Shown here piece after piece: positions 1 through 6,185 of a DNA stretch of 6,762 nucleotides. The stretch lies in NCBI GenBank assembly GCA_913053795.1, contig CAJXGZ010000127.1, positions 1 to 6,762 of the forward strand. The letters run 5' to 3'. Numbering within the stretch: position 1 is the first letter of the stretch; each line of letters opens with the position of its first letter. Origin of the DNA: an uncultured Rhodospirillales bacterium. GTDB lineage: Bacteria > Pseudomonadota > Alphaproteobacteria > Rhodospirillales > 2-02-FULL-58-16. A program made the position numbers and the translations under genes. The notes under the pieces are model-generated. The model had not been told where the DNA came from and made no database searches. It saw nothing but the letters and a program-made list of their open reading frames with translations.

Positions 1-412
1 GCCGGGCAAGGATAAGAAATACCGAACTGACCGTCAGCATTTCCCAGAAAACGAACAGGGTGATCAGGTCGCCGGCGAACACGGCGCCGAGTGCGCTTCC
101 CGCGTATATGACCCCCGAAACATGCTGCATGGAGTCCTTAAGGTGAAGCGAAAAGACGATGCCGATAAACGCCGCCAGATGAAACAGATAGCCGAACAGC
201 ATGCTCAAGCTGTCCACCCTGACGACGATCAGGGTGTAGTCGAACAATTGGACGACGCCCTCGGCCCCCTCATCCAGGTTGAACAGGTTCAGCGCCCCGA
301 TGATGGGCAAGGCCAGCAACACGCCCGCGCGCAAGCGCCCCCGCGCCGCCGCCACCAGGGCGGCGCCGATGTAGAAAATCAGGAAGGGGGCGACGGTGGG
401 GGCGTTACTCAT
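1..412 (-). CDS. Third Mrp/complex I antiporter-like subunit (NuoL/MrpD family), 3' end beyond window
   Basis: Open reading frame of 137 codons from ATG at 412 running off the left edge without a stop, so only the N-terminal part is seen (begins MSNAPTVAPFLIFYIG). Hydrophobic segments lie near residues 8-22, 29-43, 70-90 and 101-135. The segment LFVFWEMLTVSSVFLI carries a conserved-type glutamate (E124) in the W/Y-E context of the TM5 glutamate of the NuoL/M/N and MrpA/D family. RVDSLSMLFGY (about 65-75) is also typical. By family it should be an ion-translocating membrane subunit; the later channel lysines fall outside the window. The ATG overlaps the upstream small gene by 8 nt (ATGAGTAA), implying translational coupling; a GGAGGGA lies 11 nt upstream. 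It differs clearly from the two other antiporter-like subunits here, so it is a separate paralogue and not a duplicated fragment. Family assignment is firm, exact subgroup less so. Confidence 0.9.
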   Translation of the reverse strand, partial: MSNAPTVAPFLIFYIGAALVAAARGRLRAGVLLALPIIGALNLFNLDEGAEGVVQLFDYTLIVVRVDSLSMLFGYLFHLAAFIGIVFSLHLKDSMQHVSGVIYAGSALGAVFAGDLITLFVFWEMLTVSSVFLILAR

Positions 413-656
413 CGTAATAGTCGTCCCTCCGCATCAGGACTTTGCGCATTTCCTTGGCCACCAGCACTAAAATGACGCAGGCGACGAAACCGTAGAGACC
501 GTAAAAACCGAAGAGGGACTCCCAGGGATGGTCGACGTAACGAGACACGAAAAACTCGGCGACCAGCGAAACGGCGGAGACGGCGAAAAGGGCGTAAATT
601 AACCGCTTGACGTTTTTTCGTTTATCAAAAAGGTGTGTCTTTCTCGTGTGTTTCAT
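405..656 (-). CDS. Small two-helix membrane protein embedded in the antiporter operon
   Basis: Codes for 83 aa. The N-terminus is strongly basic (KHTRKTH, DKRKNVKR). Two hydrophobic segments follow, at about residues 18-38 and 49-67, joined by a short loop with HPWE (43-46). The tail is charged and ends RRDDYYDE. The second helix contains GFYGLYGFVAC. I recall similar short uncharacterised proteins beside MrpD-like genes in other proteobacterial operons of this kind, but no function is known to me. The gene starts 7 nt after the stop of the upstream antiporter subunit and overlaps the next start by 8 nt, so it is almost certainly co-translated with them and may be an accessory or assembly subunit of the complex (inference). 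The SD before ATG is weak (GGTAAG), consistent with reliance on coupling. No other in-frame start would keep the first helix. Confidence 0.88.
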   Translation of the reverse strand: MKHTRKTHLFDKRKNVKRLIYALFAVSAVSLVAEFFVSRYVDHPWESLFGFYGLYGFVACVILVLVAKEMRKVLMRRDDYYDE

Positions 657-663
657 GGCGTTC

Positions 664-2130
664 TTACCGTGTGAATATAAGTTGAAGCATGGCCAGGATG
701 GGGCCGGAGAAGAAGAACAGCAGAAGAATGCTGGCGGAGGTGATGGCGATGGCCAGCAGGCACGGCCACGGCGCCTCCTTGATCCCTTCGGGCAATTCCT
801 CGCCGGCGATCGGCTTGGAGAAGAACGCCCGCAAGGGGACGGGCAACAGATAGGTCATGCTCAGCAGCGAAGACAGCATCAAAACTCCAACCATGACCAG
901 CTTGTCCGCCTCCAGGGCGCCCAGCGCCAGATACCATTTGCCCCACATCCCGCCGAAGGGCGGCAGGCCGATGATGCTCAGGCTGGCGATCAGGAAGGCG
1001 GCGCAGGTGATGGGCATGGTCCGGCCAATGCCTTTCATGTCGCTGATTTCCGTCTTGTGCAGCGTCACCATGATGGCCCCGGCGCAGAAAAACAGGGTGA
1101 TCTTGGCGAAGGCGTGCATGACCAGATGCATGCCGCCGCCGACAATGGATATCTCGTTGACCAGCATGGCCCCCAGCACGATGTAGGACAACTGGCTGAT
1201 GGTCGAGTAGGCGAGCATCGCCTTGAGGTTGTTCTGGGTCATGGCGACCAGGGTGGCGATTAATATGGTGGCGGCCGCTATGTATTGCAGCCAGTCGGAG
1301 ACCCCCAATTCGGCGAGAAAATCAACGCCGAAGATATAGACGGTCACCTTGAGCACGGTGAAGACCCCGGCCTTGACCACCGCCACCGCGTGCAGCAGGG
1401 CGCTGACCGGCGTCGGCGCCACCATGGCCGCCGGAAGCCAGCGGTGAAACGGCATCAGCGCCGTTTTGCCTATGCCGAACACATAAAGCGCCAGCAGGAC
1501 GCCGATAACGCCCTTGGCGGCCTTGCCCTCAAGAATTCCGCCCGCCTGGAAGTCCAGGGTTCCGGTCAAGGTCCAGGTCCAGATGATGGCGATAAGCTGG
1601 AGTCCGATGGAGGTTCCAAGCAGCAATCCAAGGTAGATCCTCCCCGAACGCTTGGCGGCGGAGGAGCCGGAATGGGTCACCAGGGGGAAGGTGCTTAAGG
1701 TCAGAATCTCATAGAAGATGAACAGGGTCAGCATGTTGCCGGCGAACGCCACGCCCATGGCCGCCGACAGGGCAATGGCGAAGAAGGCGTAGAACCGTGT
1801 TTGGTTCTTTTCATTGTGGCCGCGCATGTAGCCGATGGAATAAATGGAGGTGACGAGCCAGAGGAAACTGGCGACGCCCGCGAACACCATGCCCAGCGGC
1901 TCCACCTTGAAGGCGATGTTTAACCCCGGAAGCATCTGGAAAAGGACGACTTCGGGCCGGGCGCCGGCGAAAACCTCTCCAAACAGCGAAGCCACAAGGG
2001 CGAACAGAACGCCCGCCGTGGTCAGGGTCACGCCTTCGCGCAGATTGGGGCTAAAGCCCGTGCGCGAAATCAAAACCGCGCCCGTCAAGGGGACCGCCAG
2101 CGCCAAAAGAATCGCCGACCCGGGGTTCAT
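664..2130 (-). CDS. Second antiporter-like subunit, NuoL/M/MrpA-N/MrpD family (monovalent cation/H+ antiporter subunit D family)
   Basis: Codes for 488 aa, a normal length for a roughly 14-helix antiporter-like subunit. Family hallmarks in order: YSIGYMRG (97-104); the TM5 glutamate in FIFYEILTLS (E141); the channel lysine in GKTALMPFHRWLP (K222); APTPVSALLHAVAVVKAGVF with K253; NNLKAMLAYSTISQLSYI (300-317); HAFAKITLFF with K343; and GGMWGKWYLALGALE with K397, the position of the terminal-channel lysine in NuoL/NuoN-type subunits. All key charged residues are present, so it looks functional. The YSIGYMRG region and the HRWLP motif make it more like NuoL or the N-terminal part of MrpA than like the neighbouring MrpD, so it may stand in for the missing MrpA N-terminus (inference). 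Start: ATG at 2130 with AGGAGG 6 nt upstream. It follows mrpD across a 55-nt gap that holds a palindromic repeat. Confidence 0.95.
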   Translation of the reverse strand: MNPGSAILLALAVPLTGAVLISRTGFSPNLREGVTLTTAGVLFALVASLFGEVFAGARPEVVLFQMLPGLNIAFKVEPLGMVFAGVASFLWLVTSIYSIGYMRGHNEKNQTRFYAFFAIALSAAMGVAFAGNMLTLFIFYEILTLSTFPLVTHSGSSAAKRSGRIYLGLLLGTSIGLQLIAIIWTWTLTGTLDFQAGGILEGKAAKGVIGVLLALYVFGIGKTALMPFHRWLPAAMVAPTPVSALLHAVAVVKAGVFTVLKVTVYIFGVDFLAELGVSDWLQYIAAATILIATLVAMTQNNLKAMLAYSTISQLSYIVLGAMLVNEISIVGGGMHLVMHAFAKITLFFCAGAIMVTLHKTEISDMKGIGRTMPITCAAFLIASLSIIGLPPFGGMWGKWYLALGALEADKLVMVGVLMLSSLLSMTYLLPVPLRAFFSKPIAGEELPEGIKEAPWPCLLAIAITSASILLLFFFSGPILAMLQLIFTR

Positions 2131-2140
2131 GGGGCGCCTC

Positions 2141-2203
2141 CTAGTGGATAGAATCTAACATATGGGATCGTATGGGCGCCATATGTTAGATTCTATCCAC
2201 TAG
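2141..2203. repeat. Perfect 25-bp inverted repeat with 13-nt spacer, likely MITE-like insertion bounded by CTAG
   Basis: Positions 2141-2165 and 2179-2203 are exact reverse complements, separated by 13 nt (2166-2178). Both outer ends are CTAG (2141-2144 and 2200-2203). Because CTAG is self-complementary, a target duplication here would look like part of the inverted repeat; the element proper would then be 55 bp (2145-2199) with 21-bp terminal repeats. Each arm is AT-rich compared with the GC-rich genes and contains a CATATG and a GANTC site (2151-2155, 2189-2193). The right arm supplies the last codons and TAA stop of mrpD, while the left end contributes two bases to the SD of the next gene. 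Removing 59 bp (element plus one CTAG) makes mrpD run CTA GGA GGC GCC CCA TGA, the TGA overlapping the next ATG. There is no T-tract after it, so it is not a typical terminator. In RNA it could form a long hairpin. Confidence 0.93.
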
Positions 2204-3667
2204 CAGCAATTTGGCGGCGCCCAGGGCCACATCCAGGGTGCGGGTGGCGTCAACGCCGAAGTAAACGCTTGCGCCGGTCATTAGCCACAGCGCAATCAGC
2301 ATGCTTGCAGGAGCCTCGGAAATTTCGGGGGCGTCGGCCGCGGCGGGGCGGAAGTAGGCGGCCTCGACCACCCTCCACACATAAATCACCGCCAGCAGCG
2401 AACTCAGCACCACGACCACGGCGATCGGCCACCAGCCTTTTTCCAGCGCCGCCAGGATCAGATACCACTTGGAGATAAAGCCGACGGTGAGGGGAATGCC
2501 GATCAGGCTGAGGCCGGCGATGACGAAGGCCGCCATGGTCAACGGCATGCGCGCGCCAAGCCCGTCGAAGGCGCGAATGTTAACCGAGCCCACGCGCAGG
2601 ACGACGCAGCCCATGACCATGAACAGGGCGCTCTTGGTGACGGCGTGATTAAACAGGTGAATGATTCCGCCGGCCAAGCCGGTTTCGCTGGCAAAGCTTA
2701 TCCCTAAAATGATGTAGCCGATCTGGGCGACGCTGGAATAGGCCAGCATGCGCTTGAGGTTGGGTTGAAAAATGGCGGTGGTGGAGGCCGCGAACATGGC
2801 GATGACGGCGAGGCCGGTCAGGATCACGCCCACATGCATGCCCGCCATCACGTCGACGCCGCCGAAGATGGTGAACAGGATGCGGATCAGGATATAAACC
2901 GCCACCTTGGTCGCCGTCGCCGCCATGAACGCCGTCACCATGGACGGGGCGTAGGCGTAGGCGCCTGGAAGCCACGCATGCAGCGGGAACAGCGCCAGCT
3001 TGAGGCTGATGCCGACGGTGAGGAAGGCCAGCGCCGCCAGGATCGTTGTGGTGCTCGCGACGGCGGGAAGGCGCACCGCCAGATCGGCGATGTTGAGGGT
3101 TCCGGTCATCATGTACATCAAGCCGACGCCGATAATGTAGAAGGTGGCGCCGATGGCGCCCATGACCAGATAGCGGAACGCCGCCGTCAGCGCTCTTTTG
3201 TCTTGCCCCAGGCTGATCAGCACGTAGGACGAGAGCGACGAAATCTCCAGGAAGACGAACAGGTTGAAGGTGTCGCCGGTGATGGCGATGCCCAGCAAGC
3301 CGCTCAGGCACAGCAGGTACATGGCGTAGAACAGATAGATGCGCTCGCGCCGAATTTCGCTGGCGACGCTGTGGCGGGCGAAGAGCATGATCGCCGATCC
3401 GATGGCGGAGACGATGACCAGCACGAAGGCGCTGATCATGTCCACCCGGTACTCAATGCCGAAGGGCGCCGCCCAACCGCCGATCTCATAGGAAATGGGC
3501 CCGCTTTCCAGCACCTGGGAGAGCAGCGTCAGGGCGATGGCGAAGCTCGCCCATGTCACCGCCAGGGCAAAGGCCCAGGCCGCGCCGGGGCGGCGCAGAA
3601 GAACGCACAGGGGCGCCGACAGCAAGGGCGCGATCACTTGCAGGATGGGAAGATTGGCGGCGATCAC
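2186..3667 (-). CDS. mrpD: Na+(K+)/H+ antiporter subunit MrpD/MnhD (MbhH-like)
   Basis: Codes for 493 aa, the usual MrpD length. It is the core proton/cation-translocating membrane subunit, homologous to NuoM/NuoN and MbhH. Visible hallmarks: TM5 glutamate in FNLFVFLEISSLSSYVLI (E141, matching E137 of Bacillus subtilis MrpD); channel lysine in GISLKLALFPLHAWLP (K223, matching K219); TATKVAVYIL with K254; QPNLKRMLAYSSVAQIGYI (301-319); HLFNHAVTKSALF with K345; VGFISKWYL with K400. Start: GTG at 3667, chosen because AGGAGGA (3680-3674) lies 6 nt upstream and the GTG overlaps the mrpC stop by 4 nt (GTGA); the longer open frame upstream lies over mrpC. The C-terminus is odd: its last residues VDRI and the TAA stop are encoded by the palindromic repeat, apparently replacing an ancestral ending LGGAP. 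The change affects only the extreme tail, so function is probably kept. Confidence 0.97.
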   Translation of the reverse strand: MIAANLPILQVIAPLLSAPLCVLLRRPGAAWAFALAVTWASFAIALTLLSQVLESGPISYEIGGWAAPFGIEYRVDMISAFVLVIVSAIGSAIMLFARHSVASEIRRERIYLFYAMYLLCLSGLLGIAITGDTFNLFVFLEISSLSSYVLISLGQDKRALTAAFRYLVMGAIGATFYIIGVGLMYMMTGTLNIADLAVRLPAVASTTTILAALAFLTVGISLKLALFPLHAWLPGAYAYAPSMVTAFMAATATKVAVYILIRILFTIFGGVDVMAGMHVGVILTGLAVIAMFAASTTAIFQPNLKRMLAYSSVAQIGYIILGISFASETGLAGGIIHLFNHAVTKSALFMVMGCVVLRVGSVNIRAFDGLGARMPLTMAAFVIAGLSLIGIPLTVGFISKWYLILAALEKGWWPIAVVVVLSSLLAVIYVWRVVEAAYFRPAAADAPEISEAPASMLIALWLMTGASVYFGVDATRTLDVALGAAKLLLVDRI

Positions 3668-4041
3668 TGGTCTTCCTCCTGATTGTTCTCTTGAGCAATG
3701 ATTTCGTCTTCCTCGATGCTTCCGTATTCCTCGCGGATGCGCACGATCAGCGACAACGCCAGCGCTGTGGTGGCGACGGCGACGACGATGGCGGTGAGGA
3801 TCAGCACATGGGGCAGGGGATTGGCGTAGACCTCTACGCCTTCGTCCAGGCCCGGGCGCAAGATCGGCGCCGTCCCTCCCTTGACCTTGCTCATGGAGAT
3901 GTAAAAGACGAACACCGACACCTGAAAGACGTTCAGCCCCACAATCTTCTTGATCAGGTTGCCGTGGGCCATGACAATGTAAAAGCCGGTCATCATCAGC
4001 ACGATGACGATCCAATAGTTAAAGAGGCCTGGGAACTCCAT
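3664..4041 (-). CDS. mrpC: Antiporter subunit MrpC/MnhC (NuoK-like, MbhG-like)
   Basis: Codes for 125 aa. MrpC is the NuoK-like three-helix subunit of the antiporter. Hydrophobic segments are at about 8-26, 31-50 and 77-101. Family signatures include KKIVGLNVFQ (31-40), GGTAPI (55-60) and YANPLPHVLILTAIVVAVATTALALSL, the last (from residue 72) being the most diagnostic. The C-terminal tail (103-125) is unusually acidic and Gln/Asn-rich (SIEEDEIIAQENNQEEDQ), likely cytosolic. ATG at 4041 lies 3 nt after the stop of the mrpB fusion, preceded by a purine-rich GAGGGGGA at a somewhat long spacing. The stop overlaps the GTG of mrpD by 4 nt, and the tail codons contain the mrpD SD. Confidence 0.96.
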   Translation of the reverse strand: MEFPGLFNYWIVIVLMMTGFYIVMAHGNLIKKIVGLNVFQVSVFVFYISMSKVKGGTAPILRPGLDEGVEVYANPLPHVLILTAIVVAVATTALALSLIVRIREEYGSIEEDEIIAQENNQEEDQ

Positions 4042-4044
4042 GAC

Positions 4045-5064
4045 TTACAGGTCCCCCTCGCTCTCTTCTTCTTCTTCCGGGGTCCATTCTTCCGGGGCCT
4101 TGGCCGCGAAATTGTAATAGATGGTGACCATGGCAGAGGCGACGGTGACGCCGACGCCAAGCTCAATCAGATTGATCCCTATAAGCTGGCCGAGGGTGGG
4201 CTCGCTGGCCAGCACCGAGTAATTGAGAAAGGAGCCTCCCATCAGCATGCTGGCAATGCCTACACCGGCGTAAAGAAGCACGCCCAGGGCGATCCCAGAG
4301 CGCGTCACCCACGCCGGGATTGCTTGGCGGGCGTTGCCGACGCCGAAGATCAGGGCGTAGAGGATCATGGCGCTGGCGAAGATAACGCCCGCCTGGAAGC
4401 CGCCGCCGGGACCGTAGTCGCCATGGAACTGCACATAGAGCGCGAACAGCAGGATCGGCGGAATCAGCAGCTTGGACGTGACCCTGAGAACGGATTTGAA
4501 CTTCATGCTCTTTTCTCCGTTCTTTTTGTCTTTTCCGCGTGACCGGCGATTGCGCCCGATAACCGCCAGAACCCCGGCGGCGGCGGTGAAGATCACCGTC
4601 ACCTCGCCCAGCGTGTCATAGCCCCTGTAGCTGGCGAGCACCGAGGTGACGATATTGGGAATCCCGATTTCCTGCCCCGAATTCTTGATGTAGTGGAGCG
4701 CCACATGCTGGTGGATGGGCGCATTAGGGTCTCCGTAAACGGGCATGTCAAAGGTGGCGTAGATCAATAGGACGCCGGTCAGGACAGCCAAGGCGAGAGG
4801 ACCCTTGGAAACGCCCTTGCGGCTCTTTTCCATGCTGGAGGTGATGGCCAGGGCGCTCAGCATGAGAAGTGTTGAAATGCCGGCGCCCACGGCGGCCTCG
4901 GTGAAGGCCACGTCGACGGCGTCCAGCGCCACATAGAGTGCGGCGGCCTGAAGGCTGAAGACGCCCGACAGCATGACCACGCCGAACAGGTTCCGCAAGT
5001 GCGCCATGGTCAGCGCCGTTACCGCCATGAACAGCAGCAGGACAATGTTAATCAGCTCTTCGAT
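4045..5064 (-). CDS. mrpB: Fused MbhD-MbhE-MrpB (MnhB) antiporter subunit
   Basis: About 339 aa if counted from ATC at 5064. Three domains in order: MbhD/DUF4040 (about 1-75) with LDAVDVAFTEAAVGAGIST and E56; MbhE (about 95-172) with the family motif SYRGYDTLGEVTVIFTAA (145-162); then MnhB/MrpB (187-320) with FHGDYGPGGGFQAGVIFA (213-230) and LIGINLIELGVGV (294-306). The basic linker RNRRSRGKDKKNGEK joins the last two, and the C-terminus is a run of glutamates. In classical Mrp the first two domains form the C-terminus of MrpA; in Pyrococcus Mbh they are separate genes. The start is uncertain: this frame has no ATG, GTG or TTG before ATG 5028, which would cut the first helix and lacks an SD. 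Candidates are ATC 5064 (GGGGAAG 7 nt upstream), CTG 5055 (CTGA overlap with the mrpG stop) and ATT 5052. The much longer upstream extension of the frame lies over mrpG and is not credible. Confidence 0.9.
   Translation of the reverse strand: MEELINIVLLLFMAVTALTMAHLRNLFGVVMLSGVFSLQAAALYVALDAVDVAFTEAAVGAGISTLLMLSALAITSSMEKSRKGVSKGPLALAVLTGVLLIYATFDMPVYGDPNAPIHQHVALHYIKNSGQEIGIPNIVTSVLASYRGYDTLGEVTVIFTAAAGVLAVIGRNRRSRGKDKKNGEKSMKFKSVLRVTSKLLIPPILLFALYVQFHGDYGPGGGFQAGVIFASAMILYALIFGVGNARQAIPAWVTRSGIALGVLLYAGVGIASMLMGGSFLNYSVLASEPTLGQLIGINLIELGVGVTVASAMVTIYYNFAAKAPEEWTPEEEEESEGDL
4504..4518 (-). promoter_or_regulatory. Internal in-frame ribosome binding site and ATG at the MrpB domain boundary
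   Basis: GGAG at 4518-4515 sits 8 nt before an in-frame ATG at 4506-4504, exactly where the MnhB domain begins (MKFKSVLRV). Initiation here would give a 153-aa stand-alone MrpB, the normal length of that subunit in other organisms. The gene may therefore yield both the fusion and a free MrpB, or the site may be a relic of formerly separate genes. The sequence alone does not show whether it is used. Confidence 0.5.
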
Positions 5065-5390
5065 GGCTTGTCTTCCCCGGTTTTCTTGAAGTTGGTCAAT
5101 GGTTTTACGCCGGCGTTCAGGGCCGCCCGCGCAAGGGCGTGGGTGGCCGTTGGGTTGGTGAAAATCAGGAAAATGAAAATAAAAGCCAGCTTCACCATGA
5201 TCAGCGTGAAGCCCGCCTGGGTCATCAGCCCGGCCAGGATCAGACCGGCCCCCAGGGTGTCGATGATTCCGGCGCCGTGCATGCGCGCGAAAACGTCGGG
5301 CAGACGGATCACGCCGACGGCGCCGATCAGGATAAACGCCGAGCCCAACAACAACAGAACCCACCCGGCGATTTGACTAATCATCTCCAT
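5052..5390 (-). CDS. mrpG: Antiporter subunit MrpG/MnhG (MbhC-like)
   Basis: Codes for 112 aa, normal for MrpG. It is a small three-helix membrane subunit (about 7-27, 43-58, 62-79). The diagnostic motif GVIRLPDVFARMHGAG is at 26-41, followed by DTLGAGLILAGL (44-55) and FTNPTATHALARAAL (77-91), all typical of the family. The C-terminus is basic and polar. Start: ATG at 5390 with GGGAGA (5402-5397) 6 nt upstream; a second ATG two codons later is less well spaced. The gene overlaps the end of mrpF by 10 nt, and its stop lies within the probable start region of the mbhD-mbhE-mrpB fusion. Confidence 0.96.
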   Translation of the reverse strand: MEMISQIAGWVLLLLGSAFILIGAVGVIRLPDVFARMHGAGIIDTLGAGLILAGLMTQAGFTLIMVKLAFIFIFLIFTNPTATHALARAALNAGVKPLTNFKKTGEDKPSKS

Positions 5391-5659
5391 TCGCTGTCTC
5401 CCGCCTTGTTCTCGTCGTTGCCCTTGACGAATTTGGTGACGGCGATGGCGGCGATAAAGCTGATCAGGGTGTAGACCAGGGCGATGTCCAGGAATTCCGG
5501 GCGCCCGGTCAGGAAGCCGTAGACGGAAATCAGCAACACGCTCAGGGTGCCGAAACTGTTGACCGCTAAAATGCGGTCAAACACCGTTGGCCCCATCAGC
5601 GCCCGGGCGAGCGCGGCGGCCATGGCGGCGAGAATGGCGATGGCCGCGGCGGCAAACAT
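5381..5659 (-). CDS. mrpF: Antiporter subunit MrpF/MnhF (MbhB-like)
   Basis: Codes for 92 aa, the usual MrpF size. Three hydrophobic segments (about 2-20, 36-51, 57-77) with the family motif ARALMGPTVFDRILAVN (18-34; R19, GP 23-24, DR 28-29) and FLDIALVYTLISFIAAIAVTKF (from 56, with D58). It is a small scaffold subunit of the antiporter membrane complex. Its ATG overlaps the TAA of mrpE by one base (TAATG), and AAGGGA lies 9 nt upstream. A short charged tail (KGNDENKAGDSEWR) is encoded where mrpG translation begins. Confidence 0.96.
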   Translation of the reverse strand: MFAAAAIAILAAMAAALARALMGPTVFDRILAVNSFGTLSVLLISVYGFLTGRPEFLDIALVYTLISFIAAIAVTKFVKGNDENKAGDSEWR

Positions 5660-6171
5660 TATGTCTTATCCCTTGGCGCGGCGTTTCGTTCGTTCGGCGC
5701 CCCAATTTCCATGGAAGTCACCCGGCGGTCCATTTCGCCGGTTTGCAAATCCCCGACGGTCTTGGCGGTCAAGGCGTGGACGCCGAAATTCCCGTCCTCC
5801 AGGGAAATGGTGACCGTGCCCGGCGTCAGGGTGATGGAATTGGCGTAGATGACGTTGCCGAGTTCGCTTTTTTGGGTTCCCTTAAAATGAACGACCTTGG
5901 GCTTGATGGGCAGGCGTGGGTCGAGAATAACCCGGGCCACGTGGAGATTGGACATGACGATCTGCCGCAACAGCCAGGGCCAGTAGGCGATCATTCGCCA
6001 TCTGAGATGTATGGGGTGGCCTTCGTGGTCGATCACGTCCATGCGATGGGCGATGAAAACGACGAGGCACGCCGAAGCCGCGCCCAGGCCTAGAAGCAAG
6101 GGGGCGCCGAGGCCCGACAACAAAAGCCATAGCACGTAAAGAAAAGCCCCAAGACTTACCGCGTGTAGCAA
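5659..6171 (-). CDS. mrpE: Antiporter subunit MrpE/MnhE (MbhA-like), first gene of the operon
   Basis: Codes for 170 aa from the chosen start (173 aa from the alternative). Two hydrophobic stretches at about 6-40 are followed by a membrane-proximal amphipathic part (RWRMIAYWPWLLRQIVMSNLH) and a soluble domain carrying the MrpE hallmark YANSITLTPGTVTISLED (109-126) and VHALTAKT (131-138). The C-terminal tail is charged. MrpE is an auxiliary subunit needed for full Mrp activity in studied organisms. Start choice: TTG at 6171 has AAGGAG (6185-6180) with an ideal 8-nt spacer, whereas the GTG at 6180 overlaps the last base of that SD and so is unlikely, although it is what a longest-frame rule would pick. 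It is the first gene after the promoter and overlaps mrpF by one base. Confidence 0.95.
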   Translation of the reverse strand: MLHAVSLGAFLYVLWLLLSGLGAPLLLGLGAASACLVVFIAHRMDVIDHEGHPIHLRWRMIAYWPWLLRQIVMSNLHVARVILDPRLPIKPKVVHFKGTQKSELGNVIYANSITLTPGTVTISLEDGNFGVHALTAKTVGDLQTGEMDRRVTSMEIGAPNERNAAPRDKT

Positions 6172-6179
6172 ACCAGCCA

Positions 6180-6185
6180 CTCCTT
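6180..6185 (-). promoter_or_regulatory. Shine-Dalgarno site that decides the mrpE start
   Basis: On the minus strand AAGGAG at 6185-6180 is followed by 8 nt and then TTG at 6171. The in-frame GTG at 6180 shares the last G of this site, leaving no spacer, so the TTG start is favoured. Confidence 0.6.

Noticed and set aside
607..1263. Long open frames on the plus strand opposite the operon (also 2765-3682 and 3553-4542)
   Set aside because: They are rich in Gln, Asp, His, Gly and Arg, have no recognisable domain, and lie opposite well-conserved membrane protein genes; they are antisense shadows of GC-rich coding sequence.
2141..2203. Rho-independent terminator at the end of mrpD
   Set aside because: The stem is AT-rich and no T-tract follows on either strand; the operon continues with a well-placed SD directly after it.
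3668..4015. N-terminal extension of mrpD upstream of GTG 3667
   Set aside because: It lies over mrpC in another frame, and the GTG has an excellent SD and a GTGA overlap.
5065..5364. Long N-terminal extension of the mbhD-mbhE-mrpB frame
   Set aside because: It reads through mrpG out of frame and gives an Arg/His/Pro-rich sequence unlike any Mrp subunit.
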